Source: Vanessa cardui
Lineage: Eukaryota; Arthropoda; Insecta; Lepidoptera; Nymphalidae
NCBI RefSeq assembly: GCF_905220365.1
Contig: NC_061128.1
Span: 6,634,001 to 6,698,000 of the forward strand
DNA length: 64,000 nt
Direction of reading: 5' to 3'
How positions within the stretch are numbered: the first letter of the stretch is position 1; every line of letters starts with the position of its first letter. The notes beneath the pieces are model-generated. The model was not told where the DNA came from and did no database searches. It was given only the letters and a program-made list of their open reading frames with translations. Of the stretch, positions 1 to 12,400 are shown piece after piece. A program made the translations under genes and the position numbers.

Positions 1-1254
1 TATGCACGTTGAATAAATTATTGAGATGAGTAATATATATATATATGGTAAACTTGGTATTTTAAGTATATTGATATCAATGGTCGAAAGCATTACTTAT
101 GATATTAATTATAGATTTGAAAAAAATAATGCGTCGTTTTGAATAAGACGAAAATATTGACGAAAATATTGTGAGAACTCTAAAAGTAAAGTCAAGGTGA
201 ATTATAAATAGTTCAGTTGAAGATTTAAGACTATATATTTTTGAATATATATTTTTTATAAAAGTTCCATTAGGTTATCCTAATGTAAATAAAAACTTGT
301 CTAAAAATTATATACCATTTCTTATTAAACTATTTTTATCAGCTCTACACAGTTCATATATTGTGGCTTCGTTACTGTGCTTTTGTGAAGCATTAATTTC
401 ATGTGAAATTTTCTTCTATTTTAGACATATGAAATATTTGTCTGTTAATTGAGTTATTTTTCTAATTGAGTTATTGTTTACTAATTATTCCCAAATTCTG
501 GTATTAGTCGAAAGACCCTTCAATATATAAAAAGTCAGTTAAAAGTCGATTATACTATTGTCTATAATCATTATCGTATTTATAATTTATTGTTCTTATC
601 ACTGTGGCCATAGATAATTAATAATACATATAGACTGTGACTTGACACTTCATGTCAAATTTTTCTACGCTTCATGTGGGCTGGAATTTCAATTTCAAAA
701 AGTCTGTCATTGTAATTGTTATTGTGAGCATCGACTATCAATACATTCATTGTTATTTTATTAATTACCTATATCTAACGTTCTCTTAGTGTTTTGTTAC
801 TTTGAAGTGTTATCCTCGTGAACAAACAGTTTCCTAAAAACAATATCAACTTAGTAATAATCAGTACACATATAAAGTAAGTACATGCTTACCAATACAT
901 CACTACAATTTTCAACGATCATAATAATAATCCTAGTTTATAGCTCTTTTATTCAGAAACGTACTTTTTTTTTAATAATAAGACGTACCTTTACGGTACA
1001 TTTTAAATATCTGCGATTGTACGAATAAAAGTAAAGTTTCCATTTTTATTGTAAAATTTTGATGTAAACTTTCCAATTCTATAAGAGATTAAACCCAAAT
1101 TGGCTACAAATATGATAATTTAGATATCTTTATGCAATTTTAATTTAAGTAAGTTTTTAAAAACATATGTTTATAGAAAAGATATATTTTCATTACAGAA
1201 TTAGTGTGCACTTTTATAATTACATAAAAAATCTATTCCTAAACAGAGAAAAAC
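1..1254. other. AT-rich intergenic stretch upstream of PSMG3
   Basis: I see no convincing coding exon, RNA gene or transposon here. The sequence is AT-rich with short homopolymers and many stops in all frames. The last part before position 1255 presumably holds the promoter and 5' leader of PSMG3, but I cannot point to a definite core promoter element. Confidence 0.6.
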
Positions 1255-1671
1255 ATGGAACTTTTAGATGTTATGAAAAATTTAACAATAAAACAAACAG
1301 GGAATGAGAGTGAACAAAAATTGTTCAAATCAATAGCAGCTGATATTGATGATGTACCTACAGAAATTGTAATAGCAGAGTATACTGACAAAATATTATT
1401 AATTGTGTCTCAGTATCAAAAAATTGGGAGTATGTTAATGATTCAGAGAGACCAAGTGCACAGTCCTTTAGGTATAGACAATATTTATACAACAAAAGTT
1501 ATTTTTGGTGCTTCAGGAGAGGACCAGCAGGTCGCAGCAAGATATCTGGCAGAAGCAATAAATATTACAAAACCACTTTGCATCTTTATAAATTTAAAGT
1601 CTTATGATATTGAGACTGTTAAAGCTTGCAAAGACATTATTTTGGATCTAAAAGGAGAAGAAAGTGAGTAA
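1255..1671 (+). CDS. PSMG3: Proteasome assembly chaperone 3 (PSMG3/PAC3)
   Basis: A single-exon ORF of 138 residues. PAC3 pairs with PAC4 and acts in the cytosol as a scaffold during assembly of the 20S proteasome alpha ring. The assignment rests on overall resemblance to the short PAC3 family: the IVIAEYTDKILLIVSQYQK strand pair near residues 38-57, a central segment with the TTKVIFGA strand near 80-87, and a C-terminal helix rich in acidic and lysine residues. The length fits the family (about 120-140 residues). The start at 1255 sits in an A-rich context (aaacATGG) typical for insects. It lies 9 nt upstream of GPN2 on the same strand with no visible splice or polyadenylation signal between, so the two may share one transcript. 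No break or frameshift is seen. Confidence 0.85.
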   Translation: MELLDVMKNLTIKQTGNESEQKLFKSIAADIDDVPTEIVIAEYTDKILLIVSQYQKIGSMLMIQRDQVHSPLGIDNIYTTKVIFGASGEDQQVAARYLAEAINITKPLCIFINLKSYDIETVKACKDIILDLKGEESE

Positions 1672-1680
1672 TATATCAGT

Positions 1681-2565
1681 ATGCTTAATAAATTCAAAAC
1701 TGTCAATAAATATTATGGACAATTGGTTCTTGGTCCACCTGGTGCAGGAAAAACAACATATTGCAGTGAAATGTCAAAGTTATTGGAAAGTATTGGAAGG
1801 AAAGTAGTTTTAGTAAATTTAGATCCAGCTAATGACTGTATCTCTTACAAACCTGAAATAGACATAAGAAACTTTATAGTTCTTGAAGATATTATGGATC
1901 AACATAATTTAGGTCCAAATGGAGCTTTGGTTTATTGTATAGAATATTTAGAGAAAAATATTGACTGGTTATTAGACCAAATTAATGGTGAAAATTCAAC
2001 TACTTATATATTTGATCTTCCTGGTCAAGTGGAACTATATAGTCACTATGACTCACTAAGAAACATATTTTCAAAATTATCAACATCTGTACCTCTCCAG
2101 TTGTGTGTGGTGCATTTAATTGATTCACATCATTGTTCGGATGCTGGAAAATTTATATCTGCTTTAATATTATCATTAAATGCAATGTTGAAAATAGGTT
2201 TACCTCATATTAACTTGCTGACTAAAGTTGATTTACTAAAGAAACATGCAGACAAATTAGAATTTAGCATTGATTTTTACACAGAGGTATTAGATTTAAA
2301 TTACCTGCTGGATAGCTTAGACGGTGATAAATTCACAAATAAGTATAAAAAGCTTAACAGTGCATTGATATCTATTATTGAAGATTACAGCTTGGTGTCC
2401 TTTCAACTTGTTGATATGTTCAAACAGATAAGTTTATTAAGTGTAAATAATTTAGTAGATAAAGCTAATGGCTATGTTTTTAAATCCGAAGAAGGTAGAC
2501 ACATAAATAGTATGTTAGCCTGTGCTATGGGCATAAGTGATAAACTTGAAAGTGATTTTGAATAA
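1681..2565 (+). CDS. GPN2: GPN-loop GTPase 2
   Basis: An uninterrupted ORF of 294 residues. GPN GTPases are cytosolic factors needed for assembly and nuclear import of RNA polymerase II and III. Seen in the sequence: the P-loop GPPGAGKTT at residues 18-26, the VNLDPAN segment at 45-51, the family-defining Gly-Pro-Asn insertion at 78-80 (LGPNGALVYC), a switch II-like FDLPGQVEL near 111-119 and a TKVD guanine-specificity motif near 181-184. The YCIEYL context after the GPN loop matches GPN2 rather than GPN1 or GPN3. Length is close to the family's roughly 300 residues. The start codon is only 9 nt after the PSMG3 stop, which leaves no space for a separate 5' leader; it may be translated from a two-gene message or from a promoter inside PSMG3. 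An AATAAA overlaps the stop codon. Confidence 0.92.
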   Translation: MLNKFKTVNKYYGQLVLGPPGAGKTTYCSEMSKLLESIGRKVVLVNLDPANDCISYKPEIDIRNFIVLEDIMDQHNLGPNGALVYCIEYLEKNIDWLLDQINGENSTTYIFDLPGQVELYSHYDSLRNIFSKLSTSVPLQLCVVHLIDSHHCSDAGKFISALILSLNAMLKIGLPHINLLTKVDLLKKHADKLEFSIDFYTEVLDLNYLLDSLDGDKFTNKYKKLNSALISIIEDYSLVSFQLVDMFKQISLLSVNNLVDKANGYVFKSEEGRHINSMLACAMGISDKLESDFE

Positions 2566-3244
2566 ATAATTTACCAATTGACAGGATGTTTTATTTATAA
2601 ATAGTTGTTTTGTCATGCATATCTAATTTTTATTGTTAAAACTGGTGTCTCGTATGTTTACGGTATTATACCAAGTCATTACACTTTTCGCAATATAAAA
2701 TATTTAATTGTGATTATTATTAACTTAGCAATAATTACTCTATCACCATCGCAACTTGCATTAAGTTCAATTTTACATGAAGTTAAAATAACCTCTTTTT
2801 GAGGGGCTAATTTTTTATCAATTAACATACCATATTTGTTTTAAATAGGTATGTTGAGTATTTTATATTATCAAAATCAACCAACACGTATATAATGCCT
2901 ATGAGTCGATAGATAGATTAACAGTTTAATATATATAATGTTTTATGTTTTATAATATAATGGGATCTTATAGTTTTTGTAGTAACCTTGTGTACAAGTT
3001 GAATATGTAGACTCATTACCCGTGGACAACTTGTATAGTTATAAATAATAAGGTCTTAAGTTTAACTCTTTATTTATGCATAGAGAGTTGTTTCTTTTTT
3101 TTGTAATAAACCTAATAAAGTTAACAGACTCATCCATCGTGTGGGTTTGTAGCCTCTTTAGAGTTTAAGTTTTAGAGATTAGCCGAAAATGTTTAGAATA
3201 TATTAATGTATTAAATACTCATATTCCTTTCTATTTACTTTCAG
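2566..3244 (+). other. GPN2-SWI5 spacer with probable SWI5 5' leader intron
   Basis: No coding exon is recognised. A pyrimidine-rich run ending in TTTCAG directly abuts the SWI5 start codon, so the right end of this spacer is probably an intron separating a non-coding 5' exon from the coding exon. The rest is AT-rich with several possible polyadenylation signals for the upstream genes. Confidence 0.45.
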
Positions 3245-3463
3245 ATGTCTAAAAGTAATCAATCCTTGTACATGAAACTTTTAGAAGTTGAAAATAGACT
3301 AGATCAATTGCTGCATCATGAAACTACAAAACCCATTCAAGTTGAACTTATGCACAAGTATAATGATATAAAAGATGCGACTCAAATTGTTATTAATCAT
3401 ATAGCTAATATTGAGGGTACATCAATCTCTGAAATACATAAGCGTTTGGAATTAAAAGATTGA
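3245..3463 (+). CDS. SWI5: SWI5 homologue, recombination accessory protein
   Basis: A 72-residue ORF. Swi5 with Sfr1/SWI5-associated partner stimulates Rad51 and Dmc1 strand exchange in the nucleus. The diagnostic block is in the second half: LMHKYNDIKDATQ at residues 34-46 matches the conserved HxYNDIKD segment of the family, followed by a short helix and the SEIHKRLEL tail in the place of the family's xxLYPEFxL ending. The N-terminal half is predicted helical/coiled coil (KLLEVENRLDQLL). The protein is about as short as yeast Swi5 (near 85 residues). A splice acceptor immediately precedes the ATG, so an upstream exon could in principle add residues, although no in-frame one was seen. AATAAA lies two bases past the stop, giving a very short 3' UTR. 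It converges on the FAM120 gene. Confidence 0.8.
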   Translation: MSKSNQSLYMKLLEVENRLDQLLHHETTKPIQVELMHKYNDIKDATQIVINHIANIEGTSISEIHKRLELKD

Positions 3464-6400
3464 AATAAAACAAACTTTAATAATGGAACGTTTTATTTGA
3501 AGACAAATACAACTCTTTACAATTTAAATTGATCCAATATTTTTTTTTTGTTCATGAACTAAAATAGTTTCTATGAACATTTTAATAATTTATATTATTT
3601 AGCAGGTTTACGTTGTTAAGTTATAAGTGTTTTCAAAAAGCCACAGTTCCATGTTGCTACTTCAATTACGAAAAGTGTTATGTATTACATGACAAATATT
3701 TTCTAATATATTTATTATATGTTGACAATATTAAGAGACCATTGTCAGCAAACAAGTTATAAAATGGATTAAAGGTAGTATTATTACACTGTTGAATATT
3801 CTAAAACTATAGTGAATAATGGTTTTAAGAGAAAAAATAAAATCTACTTCCTTCTTGGAATCACCGCTAATATTACATTTAAATATGTAACAAAGTATAT
3901 ATGAAAGCAGCAAAGTACAAAGTACGGTATGGTAACATAAAAGGCAATTATTTTATATATTCAAACATTTAAGAACAGTAAATGTTAATAGTGCCCTTTA
4001 GTTGAAACCGACTAATATAAAATCTTGACTTCCTCACGAAATATAACCAAACCTCTAACATGCTTTTATTGTTGATACACATAATTCTTAAACAAATGAA
4101 AATACATTGAAGTTAAAATTCTAAACGCTACACATCGTGTTTATTTAATAAGCAAGCAATAATATATGTTTATAATATTATGTATGTTTGCCGCATTGGC
4201 GGCTGTTTGCTAATATAGCATCGGAGCCGGGCAAGGCCCGCTTTCGGCCGTTTCTGGCCGTTGATTACGAAGTAGTCAGACGCATTACGTTATACTTTGT
4301 TAGGCAATCACTAGAGACAGCGGCGTGACCACTGTACGTGTGCATACAAGTTCTGATCATGTTTTCATTATTAAAATCAATTAATATGTTATTGTGGCAA
4401 CATATTTATTTATGTTTCAGCCAGGGTATAAGCAAATTGTAAAGTCTTCATTTTGTTCCATTCTCTACTGGTGTCAACTGTTCGCATGTTTCGAACTTTC
4501 GTGTTTTCATTGAAATGGAATGTAACGTGTATTATGCTGATAAGTCGACAGTTTACCACCAATCGAGTGTATCAAGACTTTGTCTCAATTTTTGTTAGTC
4601 ATTCCAGCTTAATTTAAGTATAACAATATAACAAATTTACAAAAATACATATAAAGTGAAGAACATTCGCAGTTTTGAGATTCCTAAAATGCATATAAAT
4701 ATATCACTAACATATCTAAGATATTCTATCGAAATAATACCCTATAGGATGTGGAAAGCTCAACACACGAATGTTCGTTCAGTTTTATTAAACGTCTATC
4801 AATAGACTTAAATCTAAGAGTTTCAGACTCGTTTCAGGCAGTCCCACAGACTAAATTTCAAAGCACCACCATCATTCAATAAATGCAATTTCTATCCTAA
4901 ATCTTAACATCTTTTTTACCACTATGGTATAAAATATCCGACTACCCATGTGCATACGAAAACAGTATAATAATAATAAAACTCATTCAAAATGATCTTA
5001 GATGATTTCAACAATTGGCCCAATATGGGTTATGAACTGCTATCAAACTAGGTAGAGTTTAGTATAATGCTTGATTAAAAACTGCAGGGAACGCATACAA
5101 AGCTTATCTATATAAAGTCAAAGATTAAATTTGTTTTAAGCTGGAATGATAGCAGTTCATACATGTCGGATAATACAAAACATTCACACACAATCAATAA
5201 TGCCTAAATATACAACAAGAAATCCTATAAACAAGTCTGAACACGATTGGTTTAGCCTATGAAATCAAGAAAATCTGCCACAAATGATTGACAGCGTAGA
5301 GAAACTTAAGAACCTAAAATAGTAGTATTTAAAATGAATTAGGGATTTCATAGACCAAACCAAACTTAGAAATAAAACAATAATTTGGTAAATTGTAAAT
5401 ATACTATGTGTAAATAAATAATGCTGACTCAGTACTCCATATGCTAAACTAAACATATTCTTTACTAAGTCATCTCACTTTTTAATAAAACATGACTTAA
5501 CAATCAACATGTTAATTTTAATATATCTTCTAATTATCACTTGTCAGATAATAGATGTTACGAGAGTTATTATCTTTAAAAAGATATACACTGTACTACT
5601 TAAAGTAGTAGACTCTGAATATTTTGCTTTCGCTTTCTTTTAGGAGAACTTGTTTTCAATAAATATTATTATATATACTCCTTAAACATAAAGCAAAATA
5701 AACAGAGAGCTGATTGTCTTATTTGGGTTGAAACGTCTAATATCGTCTCAAATAGGTTTTAAACCTTGTCTTGAACCTTACAAGTGGCCACATTTTGTGC
5801 CAATCGAATTAATACAAAATCAGTCTCTAAATTGGGAAGTCTCATAGATGTTGAGGCACGTATACACGATTGAATAAATATATTCTCCTCCTTGTACATT
5901 CTGTAAGATATTAAGTATTTTTCTCACTATTTCAGATGATTGCAACCTCTGAAGAAATACGTGCTATTGAAATAAGTTATTGTTTCCCACTACGTCATTA
6001 ACCATTATGAAATTGTTATTAAAAACTAGTAAGGAATACAGCTCAATTATAACACTGATATTCATCACTAGCTATTGAAGATATATGCACTGGTTTTCCA
6101 AACAAAAAAAAAATACATAAAGATAGTAACAACATTTTTGTTTTAAAATTGAACCAGTTGAACTTAAATGAATGTAATGTCTAAATATGTACTAAGAATG
6201 TAAATGTATTAAATACATAAATTTACCTTTGGAATTAAAGAAACAATTAGTTATTAACTGGTGCATCACCTTGTCCAAAGTGCTCTTGATCAGAACTATG
6301 ACTAATTTCCGCCACCTAAAAAGATGGAACATGTTAACAACAAGTATGGTATAGTAATTGAGAACATGTAGAAAAAATTTGAGGTCGGCTGAAGTCTGGA

Positions 6401-6464
6401 ACGAGGATTTTTTTAAATTTTGTAACATCCTGATGTTTGTATATAGCCTTAAGGGCTGCTGAAT
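3464..6464 (-). other. Probable long 3' UTR of the FAM120 gene and convergent intergenic DNA
   Basis: There is no supported coding exon over 3 kb. On the minus strand this follows directly from the FAM120 stop codon, and several AATAAA signals (TTTATT on the plus strand) occur, including near 3491 and 4141, so much of it is probably 3' UTR. A short GC-rich island around 4190-4260, unusual for this AT-rich DNA, could be a conserved UTR element or an old repeat; I could not identify it. Confidence 0.4.
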
Positions 6465-9400
6465 TTATTCTGCAGTCACCTTGTTCTTATCTAGTGGTCC
6501 ATTGGCTTCCAATGTCTGAGCTACATCAGTCTTGTGGTTAGAGCTCTTTTTTTTACCTTTCCCTAAATTCTTCTTAATATTTTTTCCAGTCTTTGTTTTC
6601 TGAGGTTGAGTTCCTGTAAAATTAAATGTATTCTTTTATGATGTCATTATTTTCTTCTTTTTTCGTTAAGTTTATAGGCACTAAGGTTCTCTCAAAATCG
6701 GGTACCTTCACCATCATTTTCTGGTTGGGAACTATCTTCATGAGGACTACCATCATCAGCCGGAGGACTCATATCATCAGGCCTAACAGTTTTACTGTAA
6801 CAAGAAAAACTGTGGATGAAATTAAAATAAACAAAAATATAAATATAACAGAAAATAATACACTCATAGTTATCTAAGTAATGGTTTATTTGTCACATCA
6901 TATACTTGTACCTATCTGAGTATAGCATTCACATTTTTCACAATACTAGCTGAACCTATGGCTTAATCCACAAAAAACAAACATTCAACTCCCGTTTTAC
7001 CGTTTTGTAGGAGTGGAGTTTCGTGAAATCCGTTCTTAATCGACAGTTGTGTAGACTGTATAAGATGACTTACAAGGATACTGCCAAATTTCAAGTTTAT
7101 AGGTCTTTGTTTTTGAGATTCTGTGATTAATCAGTGAGTTCTATTTCATTTTTATAACCAGTGAGTGGTATTTCGCTTAAATATATATCGATTACATATT
7201 TAAAGTTTTAACAAACCCGTTGATGCTGAGCGTGGCAGGCTTGGCCGGCTCATGGTGTCTCGGACGACGGATACGTGTGGCGCCCCGGGGGAGAGGGGCG
7301 GAGCCACGGCCGCGACCACGCCCTCTACCGCCGCGCCAGCTGCGACCTCCGTACGCGTTGCGAGGCGTTGGCGTGTATCCCACGTAGCTCACCTAGCCGT
7401 TCACGTTAGACTTTTTAAAATATTACATGAAAATTAAAGACGTAAATACAAGTCGACGGGTCCCAAGAACAAAATCGTATCTGCGAAATTGCTACTTTAC
7501 AGTGTGATGGCTTAAAGTTTTGTAAAACTATGTTTTTCGTATATGGTATTTCATATACGGTATTGTTCTACTGTTTATCTCAAAAAGTAAACACTTAATT
7601 TAAAATAAAAACACACTACCGTGTAGTTAAAGTTATACAGGTTAATAATTAACAATAAAGTCGATTTGTCTTATTTTTCCATAAGATTTTGTTCTTGGGA
7701 CCCGTCGAAGTTATTCTCACTAAGTTTCAATCAAATGCGACAAGAACAATGATTACAATTTGCTTTCCATTATCCTATTTATAACGATTAAATAACAAAA
7801 TAAAAAAGTAATACGTTTACTATTGCGTGGTACCTGGGGATAGCGAGGCGCGCGCGGGTGCGTGGGGTAGGAGCCGCCGCCCCATTGCCCAACCACAACA
7901 CCAGCGATCTCTAGACGGGCGCCGCGGCCACGACCACGCCACGCCAACGGCTCGCCCACCACGCCCACTAGTGGGAGGGGTGGCATTGCAAACTCCACTT
8001 CTAGACCCTCAAGAATAGCCTTGCGCATACGTTCCACCTGCATAGCACGAGCTCTTTGTATTTTCAACCCATTAGATGTTTCTGTGATTTTTAAGATATT
8101 ATTAATCAGTCCGCTAAATTAATTCGAAAAGTTCGAAAATATAAATAGGATATCTCAAACTAAAAAATACAAAATAGTAAAAAAAATTATGTTTTGCCGA
8201 TAAATAAATAAAAATATACGAAATCCAAATAAGTTTATTAATTATTTTTTTTTAATAAACGACTGCAAAATACCACGAAACAAACCTTGACGACAGTGTC
8301 GAGATGATTGTCACAGAGTTGCGCCAGATGTTTGCAGTGTGCCGCGCGGTGCAGGTTGCGCTGTAGCAGCTTGCCGTCGAAGTAGAGCCAGGGCGCCGCC
8401 ACGAGCCACGGCACGGGCGCTCCGCACGCGTCGTTGGCGAGCAGAGCCGCCTCCGCGCCCGCCATCACCAGCGCGCCCAGCTGCACGCCGCGGGAGCTCA
8501 TGCCCTGAACCTACGTACCGCCATTATTAAATTTATGTTTCGTATAAGTCAAGTCAAGTAGCCAAGAGTTTCACTTTCAGTTGTATGAGCTCAACCTAAC
8601 CCTAACATAACATGATATATAATTAAATTTATGTTTCGTATAAGTCAAGTCAAGTAGCCAAGAGTTTCACTTTCAGTTGTATGAGCTCAACCTAACCCTA
8701 ACATAACATGATATATAATTAAATTTATGTTTCGTATAAGTCAAGTCAAGTAGCCAAGAGTTTCACTTTCAGTTGTATGAGCTCAACCTAACCCTAACAT
8801 AACATGATATATAATTAAATTTATGTTTCGTATAAGTCAAGTCAAGTAGCCAAGAGTTTCTCTTTCAGTGTAAGTAGTATGAGCTCAAACTAACCTAACC
8901 CAACATGATATATATCGCAAGATAGTTAACACGGGGAGAGTGTAATGCTTCTATATTGAATAAAGTTGTTTAAGTTTGAGCTTTACTAGAGGGCTCTATG
9001 TACCATAATACTCACATTTCTAGAAATTAGTTAGTTCGTAGTTTACTCCTAACAACAACAACAGCCTGTAAATTCCCACTGCTGGGCTAAAGGCCTCCTC
9101 TCCCTTTGAGGAGAAGGTTTGGAACATATTCCACCACACTGTTCCAATGCGGGTTGGTGGAATACACATGTGGCAGAATTTCTATGAAATTTGCCACATG
9201 CAGGTTTCCTCACGATGTTTTCCTTCACCGCAGAGCACGAGATGAATTATAAAGACAAATTAAGCACATGAAACAGAGGTGCTTGCCTGGGTTTGAACCC
9301 GCAATCATCGGTTAAGATGCACGCGTTCTAACCACTGGGCCATCTCGACTCTCCTCGTTTACTCCTAAGCCACATCATTATTGCTGATTTTTATTTTTAA

Positions 9401-12400
9401 TGTTATATCTAGGCGGACTGCCGAATGGGCCATCGATGGGCATGTGATTACCACCACCCATAGGTAATAATGTTGTAAAAAATATTAACCATTCCTTACA
9501 TCGCCAATTCACTACCACCTTTGGGAATTAAATTTTTATTTCCCTTATCCCTTATCTTGTACTGACTAACTTATCCTTCAAATCGGAATACAAAAATACT
9601 GGCTGTTTGTTGATAGAATGCAATTAGAAAGCACAAAAAAATGTGTTTATTTACGACATCACATTAGAAACCTCTAAAATTATCAGTTTCTCTACTATTT
9701 TATGCATGTATTATTTATATAACCTGTCTTTTAATTTATTCTATCTATTAAAAAAACCGCATCAAAATCCGTTGCGTAATTTAAAAGATCAGACAGCGGG
9801 AAGTGAGTATTTATAATTTTATACTAAGTAGTAAAAAAATAACTTACGGTCATTTCTTGTAAGTGAAGAGCATTCATGAGATCATTTGAAAAAGCTGTAG
9901 CCAAAAATGCGTCCAACTCCTGTCTTCTTAAGATTTGTATTTGCGATGTCATAATAAACCTAATAATAATGATATTTTGTTAAATATCAACTCAATACAT
10001 AAAATACATCAAATAATGGACCAAGTTTACCTCAAAACGGTGGCTAAAATAAGCAGATGTTGTGGCACATATGATGTATTTAACATAAGTGGAGTGTCGG
10101 AACGCATGCAAGAAAGAAATGCGCGCATACGACGACATTTATCATCTTGTGCTGTGCTGCAATACAACCAAAATATGTCAATATATTTGTTAGACAATTA
10201 ATAAAAAAAACATATTGAAACTAGAAAAAAAGAAACAACACTCAAAAAGTATATTCAATTTAAAGTAATAAATTAATATATTTAATGCTATAAAAGATTT
10301 TATGATCAAATGAAACTAATGAGTGTGAATTTTTGACATAGACACACAAATATCTTTCAATAGCTGTGTTTCAGAATATAAAATATGAAAAGCTTACCCA
10401 AACCAGAGCCTCTGTACTGTTGGTACTGGCCAATCAAGAACAATTCCAGGCACAATCTCTGGATTTTTTCCAGGATTAACACGAGAATATATCCATTCTG
10501 CTACTTGAACAGTGGATGGACGTTCACTGCTGGTCGACGCAATGGCAGCGCCTTCATCTGTAATATTAATTATTTTATACTACTAGTAAAGGACTGGATA
10601 AGTATAAGACTATCATAAATTTCTAGATTAAAATAAAATACCTTTCGCTTTTTGGGCCATGAACCTGTGGTGATGCATATTATACAAGATAGCATAGACA
10701 TTTTGTCTTATTGGTCTGAAGAAATGGTGTATAGAAGGTATTTCACGGTGATTATCATCTTCCATTAGAACGGGCAAAGTTATTTGACGGTGTGTGAGAA
10801 TAGACAACATTTGAGGATGCATGAGGCCCCGCGTGTGGCGCTCGGCGCACGTCCGCAGCACCTCCGCGGGCGCCGGCGGACAATTGTCATCGCTTTGAAT
10901 GTGCTTGGCAGCACTTGTTGTTGGCTGTAATCATTTAATCTGTATTTATTTACATCATTATTTGTATTCATTTCACATTTAAGTATTGAAAACGTGACGT
11001 GAGACGATACACGTTGGTATACTGTCAATTACAAAAAAAGAACACTACATGAGTCACACCTCTTTGGATGTAGGTTTCTCGTTTTTGTCAGTAGGTTTAA
11101 CGGGTAGCTGTTTGACGGATGCTGCGTCCCCGCCGTCCAATGAAAGGCCCGCGACGCTGTGGCTCAATTCGTGACAGTGTTCCTCGATGCCATAGTCGGC
11201 ATTCATCAATGCATTTGCCGTAGCCAATTTGTAATCTTCCAAGCCTTTTTGCTGTAATTTATCGAGTATCGAATTTTTCATAACTTCCAAGTGCTTACTT
11301 CCGATAAAAGTAAAATAAAATTGTACAAAACAAAAAAAATAATAATAATATAAAGAAATTAAAAATAAAATATAGATAAGAATTATGAAATGAAATTAAA
11401 AAGACCTGGCACATGGAAATTGTAGTTCAATTTTGTGAATAACATGCATTTCTTGCGTTTTAAATGAATGCCAATGAGTGAGTTGATGTAAAAGGCGTGG
11501 ATGACCTTAGCTATTATTCTACTTGAAGAAAAAATAAATGGTAAACCTCATGCTCTGAAGACTCGCTGGCCAATTTCGAAGTGTCCAGATCTAAGGATGT
11601 TGACTGGGGACTCATGTCTGGCTTTTGATTTTTTTTGTTATTTTTCGGGCGACGACCTTGGAGCAAATAATGTTTATGTAACAATGGATTTTTATAAAAG
11701 AAATAGTAAATAAAAAAGTGTTTCTTTTCGATTGTAAACTTACCAGAAGCAGTTCTATACTTGAGGAATCCATCTTTGGTACCATTCAAATAATATTGTA
11801 CAGCTTGTTTTAATTTGGCAGCACGAAGATCATTCAAGTCACCAAATATTTCAATGCAAGCAGCATCTATATCGGATGATGGTAAATCCTTCACAAATTG
11901 GCCAACAGTTTTGATAAGAGTTTCTGGAGGAACTTGTTGCTAGATTAATATGAAGAAAAACGGTCAGAATCAGCTACTTTGGTATATAAAAGTATAAATT
12001 ATAAAAAAAATTTGAATATATATACCTTCTTTTGAGCAATTCCTAAGCGCTTATAAAAGTCTGTTAGACTTTGTTCTGATAAAATAACTCCACCAAGTAG
12101 TGCAGCCATAAGACAAAGTCTATCTTGGGGTACATCAAGTAACTTTGGTAAATCATGGACCATGTACTCTTTGGTTTCCAAGGAGGACTATAGAAATAAA
12201 TATTAATTAGTATTTAAAATACATTTTCAATCAATATGATATTTTATATAATTGTTTAGCATATACTAACTCTATAGGTAAGTTTAAGTTGAGATGAGCT
12301 AAAATATCTTGGTGGCTGAAAAACTAAATATTCTCCAGAACAACCCACGAGACCAGCATATGTTTTTTCACGACACAACCCAACTACTTCTTGACAATGA

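Noticed and set aside
4180..4330. GC-rich patch as a coding exon or promoter island
   Set aside because: No frame is open with protein-like content, and it lies in the probable 3' UTR of a convergent gene.
7252..8530. Plus-strand ORFs at 7252-7437, 7827-8018 and 8339-8530
   Set aside because: They are antisense shadows of GC-rich minus-strand FAM120 exons 12-14; the minus frames carry the family motifs.
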